The notes beneath the pieces are model-generated. The model had not been told where the DNA came from and made no database searches. It was given only the letters and a program-made list of their open reading frames with translations. A stretch of 64,000 bases of DNA. Origin: Microseira sp041929235 (GTDB lineage: Bacteria; Cyanobacteriota; Cyanobacteriia; Cyanobacteriales; Aerosakkonemataceae). The DNA lies in the NCBI RefSeq assembly GCF_041929235.1, contig NZ_JBHFNP010000352.1, positions 1-64,000 on the forward strand, in the 5' to 3' direction. The position numbers and the translations under genes were made by a program. Shown piece by piece: positions 1 to 8,012 of the stretch. The stretch's first letter is position 1, and the number at the start of each line of letters is the position of its first letter.

Positions 1-312
1 TAGGATGCTTCAACACGTAGATAGTTATTCCTACTTACAATTTAATTTTAACACAAAGACCACGGTGGTTAAAACCACTCGTGTCGCACACCGACCAGCA
101 CTAGAGTGACTGAGTTTCCCGCATACCGCGAGGTCTTATGATCGATCGCTCTTTGCCTGCAATTTGCGATCCCTGTGCTGGACTTGATACCATAATATCT
201 GTCTCCCATTTTTTGGGGTATTTTGGCGATCGCCCTTTTGTTTGCGAGACTGGGGGGCGATCGCTTTTGGGTTATGAATTAGTTTACGGTGTTATACCAC
301 CTTCTGTCAAGC
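1..312. other. Intergenic region, no gene seen
   Basis: I see no convincing coding sequence or RNA gene here. The stretch contains two HIP1 octamers near 228 and 257. It ends at the start of the small helix-turn-helix gene. Whether a gene lies just left of the window cannot be judged. Confidence 0.5.
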
Positions 313-525
313 ATGGGGTTAGTTAGAGTAAAAGTCAGAGAACTAGCGGCAGAGAAGGGCTGGACATTTAAGGAAGTTGCCGAACGCTCCGGGGTGGTTT
401 ACAACACTGTTAAACACTATGCGCGCTGTCCGGGAATGTCCACGGTTGACTTTATTTCGCTAAAAAAGCTAGCTCGCACGTTTGATGTGATGATTGAGGA
501 CTTGGTGGAGATAGTGGAAGAGTAG
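313..525 (+). CDS. Small XRE/Cro-type helix-turn-helix regulator
   Basis: This 70-residue protein is almost entirely one Cro/C1-type DNA-binding domain. The helix-turn-helix runs from about residue 17 to 40 (FKEVAERSGVVYNTVKHYAR), followed by helices ending in the acidic tail IEDLVEIVEE. The family binds operator DNA as a dimer, often as a plasmid, phage or toxin-antitoxin regulator. I chose the ATG at 313. An in-frame GTG at 289 would add eight residues that do not look like part of the domain. No partner gene lies on the same strand, and the next genes (ParB-like and ParA-like) run toward it from the right, so its target is unknown. Confidence 0.7.
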   Translation: MGLVRVKVRELAAEKGWTFKEVAERSGVVYNTVKHYARCPGMSTVDFISLKKLARTFDVMIEDLVEIVEE

Positions 526-680
526 GTAAATGCCTACGGTAAGCGCGTGCGATCGCGCTTGACTAGAGTTTCTGACGCGCGATCGCTCTCTTAGATCGGT
601 CTAAAAACAGGCGGTCCCTTTTAAGCAAAAATTTCCGCAACGGCAATCGCTGTATTTTTACTGTTGGAAAGGAACTAGCT

Positions 681-1457
681 CTACGTACTCACATCTGTAA
701 TTGTGGCATTTTCTTTTATTTTTTTATAAGCTCTCAGCCAATTTAAACAGCGTTTAGGACCTAGCTTATTTTTTAGATCTTCTAGGGATTTGTAAGAACG
801 CCTAGCCCTAATTAGCTTGGCGTATCCAGACTTTATTCCTGGGATTGAAGTAAGATCCGAATTGGTATTGTTGAGAAATTCTATGAACTCTTTGACATCC
901 TGTTCTGTAATGTCCTGTGGGTAAATCTTGGTTTGCTTGTATGATTTCAGCCAGTTCAAAGAACGCTTGACGCCAAGTTTCTTTTGGATATCTTCGAGTG
1001 AAGTGTAAGGACGATGTTCTGCAATTAGCTTGGCATATCCAGATTTGATTCCTGGGATTAAAGTTAGATCGTATCTCTTATTGTTGAGGATCTCTATAAA
1101 TTCCCTAACGTCTTGAGGATCAATTACAATTTCATTTAGCTTTGATTGTAAAATTATTTGAGCAATAGCCTTCTCTGCTACTGATTTTTCAGCGGCAATA
1201 ATAAATATCCAAAGTCGTTCTAGATCTGCTGCAATCGCAGCTTGGTAAATTGGCAATCCCGTTAACAGATGGTATTTTTCTTCTTCATCAGTGAGACAAG
1301 CAATTGGGATAGAGAAGTTAAATCCCCAATCCTTCAAGTGACTAGAAACATTTGCCAGGGTATCTTTTGAAGTCCCAGAATCTTGTGCAAATACTTCTAT
1401 CTGGTTTAAAGCCACCAGGTAAGGTTTCGTTTCAATTCCACGGTAAAAACTAACCAT
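681..1457 (-). CDS. ParB-like N-domain protein with two helix-hairpin-helix repeats
   Basis: The protein has 258 residues. Its N-terminal half contains a stretch (EEEKYHLLTGLPIYQAA, around residues 55-75) that resembles the ParB/sulfiredoxin-like fold, where a G-x-x-x-x-x-A pattern lines the nucleotide pocket. The C-terminal half has two near-identical 45-residue helix-hairpin-helix units, each with the core IPGIKSGYAKLI, which usually bind DNA non-specifically. It starts one base after the stop of the ParA-like gene, so the two are certainly one operon. A TTG at 1472 would extend it by five residues; the ATG at 1457 is better placed. It is probably the DNA-binding partner of the upstream ATPase. 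The ParB-like call is tentative; the HhH repeats are clear. Confidence 0.6.
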   Translation of the reverse strand: MVSFYRGIETKPYLVALNQIEVFAQDSGTSKDTLANVSSHLKDWGFNFSIPIACLTDEEEKYHLLTGLPIYQAAIAADLERLWIFIIAAEKSVAEKAIAQIILQSKLNEIVIDPQDVREFIEILNNKRYDLTLIPGIKSGYAKLIAEHRPYTSLEDIQKKLGVKRSLNWLKSYKQTKIYPQDITEQDVKEFIEFLNNTNSDLTSIPGIKSGYAKLIRARRSYKSLEDLKNKLGPKRCLNWLRAYKKIKENATITDVST

Positions 1458-1458
1458 C

Positions 1459-2805
1459 TTATCTTGCCACAACCCTTTCTATTGCATCAATTTTTTCTAC
1501 TAACTTTTCGGTTAATTCTGAAAACTGCCTAGCCACTTTGCCAGCGTCTCGACAGCTTTCTGCGTATACAGAGAGGGGTTGTCGCTTCAGGGAAGCTTTA
1601 CCAACATATTCTGACCGTTCAATTGTTGGCAAAATTGGAATTTCTCTAAATCTTTTCTCTACTAATTCTCTGACAATGTTATTCAAATTCGACCTTTTTT
1701 GAGTCATCATAGGAACAATGCCAAGAATGGTTCCCCGCTCACTACTAACCTCTTCTCGAATATCTTGCGCTCGTCTTATGGGAGTTTTAATACCATTGAC
1801 TGAGAGGTACTCCATCTGTGATGGAATTATTAGATATTTAGCAGCAAACAATCCATTACGTGCAATATTGGTAGAACTTGCTGGTGTATCAATAATTACA
1901 TAATCGTAGTCATTTGCCATACCTGATTTCTGTAGTGCCCTGTTAAGCCTATTTTGGGGATATGTTAAATCTGCGATCGCCGTATCATTAGTTTTATCAC
2001 TGCTAGGTAAGACATCAATCTTACCTCCATAGCCAGCTATATCAAAACGTGTATTAAACGGACTCGGTTTTATGTATTCCTTATAGTCGAAAGTATCTAG
2101 ATCGCAGTTCCGTAAAAATTCTACCAGCTCTTTCCTATTTGTAAAAGATTCCAAAATTTTTTCATATTGTTCTAAACTGGAAGCATTGTCAAATTCATCT
2201 GCATAGTTAACTCCCAAAGATAAGCTAGCATTAGCTTGATCGTCTAAGTCTATCACCAAAACTCTTTTCCCCTGCCTGGATAACTCATAGGCAATATTTA
2301 CAACTAAAGTGGTTTTACCAACTCCTCCCTTAGAGGTGTAAACTGCAATTGTTCGCATTTTCACTGATTCCAAAAATTTTATCAAAAAATATGATATCGG
2401 TTGAACTTTTTCTGGATATACTATATGATGCTTACACTTTAACCTGGATTTTCCTTGTATATATTCATATATTTCAACTAAAAATGGGTCTATTAACACC
2501 CCAAATCTTATACGTGAATGTCGAAGGTACATATCTAATTGAAATCGAGCATTCTCATCAATCGGAGTATTCGCTGTCTTTACCTCAATTAAAAAGTTGA
2601 CATACCTACTGAAATCTTCCACTAGAAAATCCACGTGTTTTGTATTAACGCCTTTTTTGTTTGACTTAGGCACTTTGATATTAAACTCTGGATGCCAGTG
2701 AGAATAACCACTTTTACGTGGTAAACCTGCCATCTCCAACATTGTTTGAACTAAATGCAGAGACACATAAGCTTCATCATTCCAATGGGAAGATATTTGA
2801 GACAT
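1459..2805 (-). CDS. PD-(D/E)XK nuclease-like domain fused to a ParA-type ATPase
   Basis: This protein of 448 residues has two domains. Residues 1-148 resemble the N-terminal nuclease domain of type I restriction R subunits: D59 in HVDFLV, then E74-V-K76 in LIEVKTAN, the spacing of a PD-(D/E)XK active site. Residues 149-448 are a ParA/MinD-family ATPase with the deviant Walker A motif (KGGVGKTT, about 160-167), the ParA-specific DLDDQANAS motif and a Walker B strand (VIIDTPAS). ParA proteins move DNA or protein cargo with a ParB partner. Ordinary ParA proteins are about 200-300 residues and lack this N-terminal part. The next gene, one base downstream, is ParB-like. The fusion suggests a plasmid-derived partition module or a DNA-targeting defence ATPase; neither is proved. 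Confidence 0.75.
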   Translation of the reverse strand: MSQISSHWNDEAYVSLHLVQTMLEMAGLPRKSGYSHWHPEFNIKVPKSNKKGVNTKHVDFLVEDFSRYVNFLIEVKTANTPIDENARFQLDMYLRHSRIRFGVLIDPFLVEIYEYIQGKSRLKCKHHIVYPEKVQPISYFLIKFLESVKMRTIAVYTSKGGVGKTTLVVNIAYELSRQGKRVLVIDLDDQANASLSLGVNYADEFDNASSLEQYEKILESFTNRKELVEFLRNCDLDTFDYKEYIKPSPFNTRFDIAGYGGKIDVLPSSDKTNDTAIADLTYPQNRLNRALQKSGMANDYDYVIIDTPASSTNIARNGLFAAKYLIIPSQMEYLSVNGIKTPIRRAQDIREEVSSERGTILGIVPMMTQKRSNLNNIVRELVEKRFREIPILPTIERSEYVGKASLKRQPLSVYAESCRDAGKVARQFSELTEKLVEKIDAIERVVAR

Positions 2806-2852
2806 ACCTAAGTTTTAATATTTACCCTAGTTCCCTTTACAGATTTTGTATC

Positions 2853-2885
2853 AAAAATCCCCCGCCCACTGGCGGGGGATTTTTT
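2853..2885 (-). terminator. Rho-independent terminator after psaB
   Basis: The hairpin CCCCCGCC-CACT-GGCGGGGG is flanked by A runs on the left and T runs on the right, so it can terminate transcription in either direction. It lies 36 bases past the psaB stop and 48 bases before the ParA-like gene start, both on the minus strand, and so insulates the psaAB operon from the accessory genes. Confidence 0.85.
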
Positions 2886-2920
2886 CAATTACCTAAAACG
2901 AGGTGATTCAGCCGATTACA

Positions 2921-5149
2921 TCAACCGAACTTACCAGCAGTAGAGGCAATCAAGAAGGCAGCGTAGGTCACGAAGTAGCCAACGGTAAAGTGAGCTAGAC
3001 CAACCACACGCGCTTGAACGATGGACAGAGCAACAGGTTTGTCCTTCCAGCGAACCAGGTTTGCCAGAGGAGTGCGCTCGTGTGCCCAGACCAAGGTTTC
3101 GATTAACTCTTGCCAGTAACCGCGCCAGCTAATCAGGAACATGAAACCAGTCGCCCAAACTAGGTGTCCCAACAGGAACATCCAAGCCCAGACTGACAGG
3201 TTGTTCGTGCCGTAGGGGTTGTAACCGTTGATCAATTGGCTGGAGTTCAACCAGAGGTAATCCCGGAACCAACCCATGAGGTAGGTAGAGGACTCATTGA
3301 ACTGAGCCACGTTACCTTGCCATACACACAGATGCTTCCAGTGCCAGTAGAAGGTGAGCCAACCAATCGTGTTGAGCATCCAGAACATCGAGAGGTAGAA
3401 GGCATCCCAAGCGGAGATGTCGCAAGTACCGCCACGACCTGGGCCATCGCAAGGGAAGGCATAGCCGAAGTCCTTTTTATCGGGCATCAGCTTCGATCCG
3501 CGCGCATCCAACGCACCCTTGACCAGGATCAGGGTGGTGGTGTGCAGACCTAGCGCGATCGCATGGTGTACCAGGAAATCGCCAGGACCAATTGTTAAGA
3601 ACAGCGAGTTAGTACCAGCATTGATTGCATCCAACCAACCGGGTAACCAAACGTTACCGCTGTTGGGCCATGCGGTGGTGGCAATGCTATCTGGGTTAGA
3701 CAGCAGGGTGTTGAAGCCGTACAGCACCTTACCGTGGGAAGCCTGAATGAACTGGGCAAACACCGGCTCGATCAGGATTTGCTTTTCAGGAGTACCGAAA
3801 GCAACTACTACGTCGTTGTGGACGTACAGACCCAGGGTGTGGAAGCCCAAGAACAAGGACACCCAAGACAGGTGAGAAATGATGGCTTCTTTATGTTGCA
3901 GTACCCGATCCAATACGTTGCCTTTGTTAGCTTCTGCATCGTAGTCCCGCACCAAGAAGATTGCTCCGTGGGCGAAAGCACCGACCATCAGGAAACCAGC
4001 GATGTACTGGTGGTGGGTATAAAGTGCCGCCTGTGTGGTATAATCCTGCGCCAAGAAAGCGTAGGGTGGCAGCGAGTACATGTGTTGAGCGACCAAGGAA
4101 GTGATGACGCCTAAGCTAGCTAGAGCCAGAGCCAGCTGGAAGTGCAGCGAGTTGTTAAGCGTGTCGTACAGACCTTGGTGAGGCAGGTTGAATTGCCCTT
4201 CGCTCTTGCCACCGATCAAACCCGACTTCGAGTTCAGCATTTCTTTAATGCTGTGACCGATGCCGAAGTTGGTGCGGTACATGTGACCGGCGATGATGAA
4301 GATGACTGCGATCGCCAGGTGGTGGTGAGCCATATCGGTCAACCACAGCGATTGCGTTTGGGGATGGAAGCCACCCAAGAACGTCAGAATTGCCGTTCCT
4401 GCACCGTCAGCCGTGCCGAACAGGTGAGCGGTGGTATCCGGATTCTCAGCGTAAACGCCCCAGTTGCCGGTAAAGAAAGGAGCCAAACCAGCTGGGTGAG
4501 GCATGGTGGACAAGAAGTTATCCCAACCCACGTGCTGACCGCGAGATTCGGGGATAGCAACGTGAACCAGGTGACCCGTCCAAGCCAAGGAACTGACGCC
4601 GAACAAACCAGCTAAGTGGTGGTTGAGGCGGGGTTCAGCACTCTTGAACCAAGACAAGGAAGGACGGAACTTGGGTTGCAAGTGGAGCCAGCCAGCAAAC
4701 AGCATTACTGCTGCCAGAATCAGGAGGAATATCGAACCTTGGTAAAGGTCGTTACTCGTCCGCATCCCGATGGTGTACCACCACTGATACAGACCCGAGT
4801 AAGAAATGTTCACCGGATAAGCAGCAGTAGATTGGGTAAACGCATCCACAGCTGGTTGACCGAATTGGGGGTCCCAAATCGCGTGAGCAATGGGACGGAC
4901 GTTTAGGGGATCTTTGATCCACTGTTCAAAGTTACCTTGCCAAGCCACGTGGAACAGGTTGCCCGAAGCCCACAGAAAGATGATGGCGATGTGACCGAAG
5001 TGGGAGGCGAAGATCTTTTGGTAAAGATTTTCCTCCGTCATGCCATCATGGCTTTCAAAGTCGTGAGCCGTAGCAATCCCGTACCAAATCCGACGAGTAG
5101 TCGGGTCTTGAGCGAGGTCTTGACTAAACTTGGGGAATTTGGTTGCCAT
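2921..5149 (-). CDS. psaB: Photosystem I P700 apoprotein A2 (PsaB)
   Basis: PsaB is half of the photosystem I reaction-centre heterodimer in the thylakoid membrane. It binds chlorophylls, phylloquinone and, jointly with PsaA, the FX [4Fe-4S] cluster. The 742-residue length fits the family. The FX loop FPCDGPGRGGTC supplies Cys567 and Cys576. Eleven membrane helices are expected, and His-rich chlorophyll-binding segments (HHHLAIAVIFIIAGHMYRTN core) are plain. It starts 24 bases after psaA on the same strand, the usual psaA-psaB operon, and a strong terminator follows. It converts light into charge separation, passing electrons from plastocyanin or cytochrome c6 to ferredoxin. Confidence 0.98.
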   Translation of the reverse strand: MATKFPKFSQDLAQDPTTRRIWYGIATAHDFESHDGMTEENLYQKIFASHFGHIAIIFLWASGNLFHVAWQGNFEQWIKDPLNVRPIAHAIWDPQFGQPAVDAFTQSTAAYPVNISYSGLYQWWYTIGMRTSNDLYQGSIFLLILAAVMLFAGWLHLQPKFRPSLSWFKSAEPRLNHHLAGLFGVSSLAWTGHLVHVAIPESRGQHVGWDNFLSTMPHPAGLAPFFTGNWGVYAENPDTTAHLFGTADGAGTAILTFLGGFHPQTQSLWLTDMAHHHLAIAVIFIIAGHMYRTNFGIGHSIKEMLNSKSGLIGGKSEGQFNLPHQGLYDTLNNSLHFQLALALASLGVITSLVAQHMYSLPPYAFLAQDYTTQAALYTHHQYIAGFLMVGAFAHGAIFLVRDYDAEANKGNVLDRVLQHKEAIISHLSWVSLFLGFHTLGLYVHNDVVVAFGTPEKQILIEPVFAQFIQASHGKVLYGFNTLLSNPDSIATTAWPNSGNVWLPGWLDAINAGTNSLFLTIGPGDFLVHHAIALGLHTTTLILVKGALDARGSKLMPDKKDFGYAFPCDGPGRGGTCDISAWDAFYLSMFWMLNTIGWLTFYWHWKHLCVWQGNVAQFNESSTYLMGWFRDYLWLNSSQLINGYNPYGTNNLSVWAWMFLLGHLVWATGFMFLISWRGYWQELIETLVWAHERTPLANLVRWKDKPVALSIVQARVVGLAHFTVGYFVTYAAFLIASTAGKFG

Positions 5150-5173
5150 AGTCTTACTAAATCCTCCTCGCCC

Positions 5174-7426
5174 TTATAAAGAAAGTGACCGAGCCAGGAA
5201 GAATGCCCAGGTTGTGGCAATTCCTCCCAAGAGGTAGTGAGCTACACCCACCGCACGTCCCTGAATGATGCTCAGAGCGCGAGGTTGGATTGCAGGCGCC
5301 ACTTTTAACTTGTTGTGCGCCCAGACGATGGATTCGATTAATTCTTGCCAGTAGCCGCGACCGCTGAACAAGAACATCAAGCTAAACGCCCACACGAAGT
5401 GCGCTCCCAGGAACATCAGGCCATAAGCTGACAGCGCTGAGCCGTAGGAGTTGATTACCTGAGAAGCTTGCGCCCACAGGAAGTCCCGCAGCCATCCATT
5501 AATTGTGATGGCACCTGCGGCGAAATTACCGCCGGTCACGTGAGACACCGTACCATCGGGTAGAACGGTTCCCCACACATCCGATTGCATCTTCCAGCTG
5601 AAGTGGAAAATCACAATAGATAGGGAGTTGTACATCCAGAACAGACCCAGGAAGACGTGGTCCCAACCAGAAACCTGGCAGGTGCCGCCCCGTCCCGGAC
5701 CGTCGCAGGGGAAGCGGAAGCCCAGATTAGCTTTGTCAGGGATGAGGCGAGAACTGCGAGCAAACAGCACGCCTTTGAGGAGAATTAATGCCGTGACGTG
5801 GATGGTGAAAGCGTGGATGTGGTGAACCATAAAGTCCGCCGTTCCTAACGCAATCGGCATCATCGCCACTTTACCGCCGACTGCGACAATGTCACCGCCG
5901 AAGGCATGGCTAACCGTAGCCAGCGCGTTGGGCGCTGTATTGCCGGGAGCCAGGGTGTGGATATTTTGTACCCACTGGGCGAATACGGGTTGTAGCTGAA
6001 TTGCCGTATCCGAGAACATGTCTTGGGGACGACCCCAGGCACGCATTGTGTCGTTGTGGACGTATAAACCGAAGCTGTGGAAGCCCAGGAAAATACATAC
6101 CCAGTTGAGGTGGGAAATAATCGCATCCCGGTGACGAATCACCCGATCGAGCAGGTTGTTGACGTTCTGCGCCGGATCGTAGTCGCGCACCATGAAGATC
6201 GCGCCGTGAGCTGCACCGCCAACGATACAGAAGCCGCCGATCCACATGTGGTGGGTGAACAGGGATAGTTGGGTGGCGTAGTCCGTCGCCATGTATGGAT
6301 AAGGAGGCATCGCATACATGTGATGGGCAACGATGATGGTCAGCGAACCCAGCATGGCTAAGTTAATAGCCAGTTGAGCGTGCCAAGAAGTGGTGAGGAT
6401 TTCGTAGAGACCTTTGTGACCTTCTCCGGTGAAGGGGCCTTTGTGGTTCTCTAGAATTTCCTTCATGCTGTGACCGATGCCCCAGTTCGTCCGGTACATG
6501 TGACCGGCGATGATGAACAGGACAGCGATCGCTAAGTGGTGATGTGCCGTATCCGACAACCACAAGCTGCCAGTTACCGGGTTCAAGCCGCCCTTGAAGG
6601 TGAGGAAGTCAGAATAAACTCCCCAGTTCAAGGTGAAGAAAGGCGTCAACCCTTGGGCGAAGCTGGGATACAACTCTGCCATCTTGCTTGGGTCCAAAAT
6701 GAACTCGTGAGGCAGGGGGATATCCTTGGGTGCTACGCCAGCATCCAGCAGTTTGTTGATTGGCAGAGATACGTGAATTTGGTGACCGGCCCAACCCAGG
6801 GAACCACAACCCAGCAATACTGACAGGTGGTGATTCATCATCGACTCCACATTCTGGAACCATTCCAGTTTGGGAGCGCGCTTGTGGTAGTGGAACCAGC
6901 CAGCAAACAGCATCAAAGCTGCCATTACCAACCCACCGATAGCGGTGCAATATAGCTGGTAGCTGTTGGTGAAGCCGGAGGCGCGCCACAGATAGAACAG
7001 ACCCGAAGTGATCTCAATCCCGTGGAACCCGCCGCCGACATCGGCGTTGAGAATTTCTTGACCTACGATAGGCCAAACAACCTGGGCACTGGGTTTAATC
7101 CCAGTCGGGTCGGCTAGCCAAGCTTCGTAGTTGGAGAATTTAGCGCCATGAAAATACATGCCGCTAAGCCAAACGAAAATAACTGCGAGGTGACCGAAGT
7201 GCGCGCTGAAGATTTTGCGCGATACATCTTCTAGGTCACTGGTATGACTGTCGAAATCATGGGCGTTGGCGTGCAGGTTCCAAATCCAGGTGGTGGTTTT
7301 GGGTCCCCGTGCCAGGGTACGGTCGAAATGACCTGGTTGTCCCCACTTTTCAAATGAAGTAGGTACCGGATCTTTATCGACGACTACCCTTGCCTTTGCC
7401 TCACGCTCTGGAGGACTAATCGTCAT
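5174..7426 (-). CDS. psaA: Photosystem I P700 apoprotein A1 (PsaA)
   Basis: PsaA is the other core subunit of photosystem I and carries much of P700 and the electron-transfer chain. It has 750 residues. The FX loop gives Cys574 and Cys583, within the same FPCDGPGRGGTC sequence as PsaB. I chose the start at 7426 (MTISPPERE), the conserved N terminus of cyanobacterial PsaA, with a GAGGAG ribosome site about 9 bases upstream. A longer reading frame to 7477 adds 17 unconserved residues. It is the first gene of the psaAB operon; transcription should start in the long upstream gap. Confidence 0.98.
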   Translation of the reverse strand: MTISPPEREAKARVVVDKDPVPTSFEKWGQPGHFDRTLARGPKTTTWIWNLHANAHDFDSHTSDLEDVSRKIFSAHFGHLAVIFVWLSGMYFHGAKFSNYEAWLADPTGIKPSAQVVWPIVGQEILNADVGGGFHGIEITSGLFYLWRASGFTNSYQLYCTAIGGLVMAALMLFAGWFHYHKRAPKLEWFQNVESMMNHHLSVLLGCGSLGWAGHQIHVSLPINKLLDAGVAPKDIPLPHEFILDPSKMAELYPSFAQGLTPFFTLNWGVYSDFLTFKGGLNPVTGSLWLSDTAHHHLAIAVLFIIAGHMYRTNWGIGHSMKEILENHKGPFTGEGHKGLYEILTTSWHAQLAINLAMLGSLTIIVAHHMYAMPPYPYMATDYATQLSLFTHHMWIGGFCIVGGAAHGAIFMVRDYDPAQNVNNLLDRVIRHRDAIISHLNWVCIFLGFHSFGLYVHNDTMRAWGRPQDMFSDTAIQLQPVFAQWVQNIHTLAPGNTAPNALATVSHAFGGDIVAVGGKVAMMPIALGTADFMVHHIHAFTIHVTALILLKGVLFARSSRLIPDKANLGFRFPCDGPGRGGTCQVSGWDHVFLGLFWMYNSLSIVIFHFSWKMQSDVWGTVLPDGTVSHVTGGNFAAGAITINGWLRDFLWAQASQVINSYGSALSAYGLMFLGAHFVWAFSLMFLFSGRGYWQELIESIVWAHNKLKVAPAIQPRALSIIQGRAVGVAHYLLGGIATTWAFFLARSLSL

Positions 7427-8012
7427 GCAAGACTCTCCTCTCTCTAGCTTTACAAGGATCGAGAGTGAACCCGTCAAGGTCGGGTTGTTGGGGGTTGTTG
7501 ATCGAAACCCTCCGCCTTATTAGGCAATATAACGGTGGTTACAGAATTTAGCAAATTGTTACCCTCTGTTACATTGCTGGCAAAGGTTTCTGTTGATGAA
7601 TTATAGGTCTAGCCTTCCAATATGTTTCACGGAAGTTAACAATAATTCAAAGAAGCTCAACCGTAAGCCTGTTCTGGCTTTTAGTTGGATGTCATGGCGA
7701 AAAAGTCAAGGGGGTTTTTGATTGAGTTTACAAAACTCAATGATTGAATAAAATTAATCTTCACATTTTGTCGAGTTGGGCGATCGCTCTTGGGTTACCA
7801 GATAAAGGTGAGGAAGGTTGAGCCTTTTGGGCTATAGTCTGCTATGGACAGCTTGTAGAGCGGGTTAGATCGAGGCAGATTCACTGAATAAATGACGGCA
7901 ACAGGGTGGGTAGGTGCTGATTATTGCCGCTTACCGCATCAATTTTGTTGGCAGCTAAACCAGACTCTACAGGGCTGTGGTTCGATATTGGTCGTTTAGG
8001 AGTACTAGCAGC
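7427..8012 (-). promoter_or_regulatory. psaA: psaAB leader and promoter region, divergent from lipoprotein gene
   Basis: About 590 bases separate the divergent starts of psaA and the lipoprotein gene. No credible gene is visible. psaAB operons in cyanobacteria commonly have long untranslated leaders and light-responsive promoters, so the control elements of both genes must lie here, but I cannot place a promoter with confidence. One HIP1 octamer lies near 7781. Confidence 0.5.

Noticed and set aside
2921..7426. Many long open frames antisense to psaA and psaB
   Set aside because: They are shadows of highly biased codon use in the two genes; none has its own ribosome site or recognisable protein features.
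7478..7976. Specific psaA promoter boxes
   Set aside because: Several AT-rich hexamers could serve as -10 boxes but none stands out enough to report as a site.
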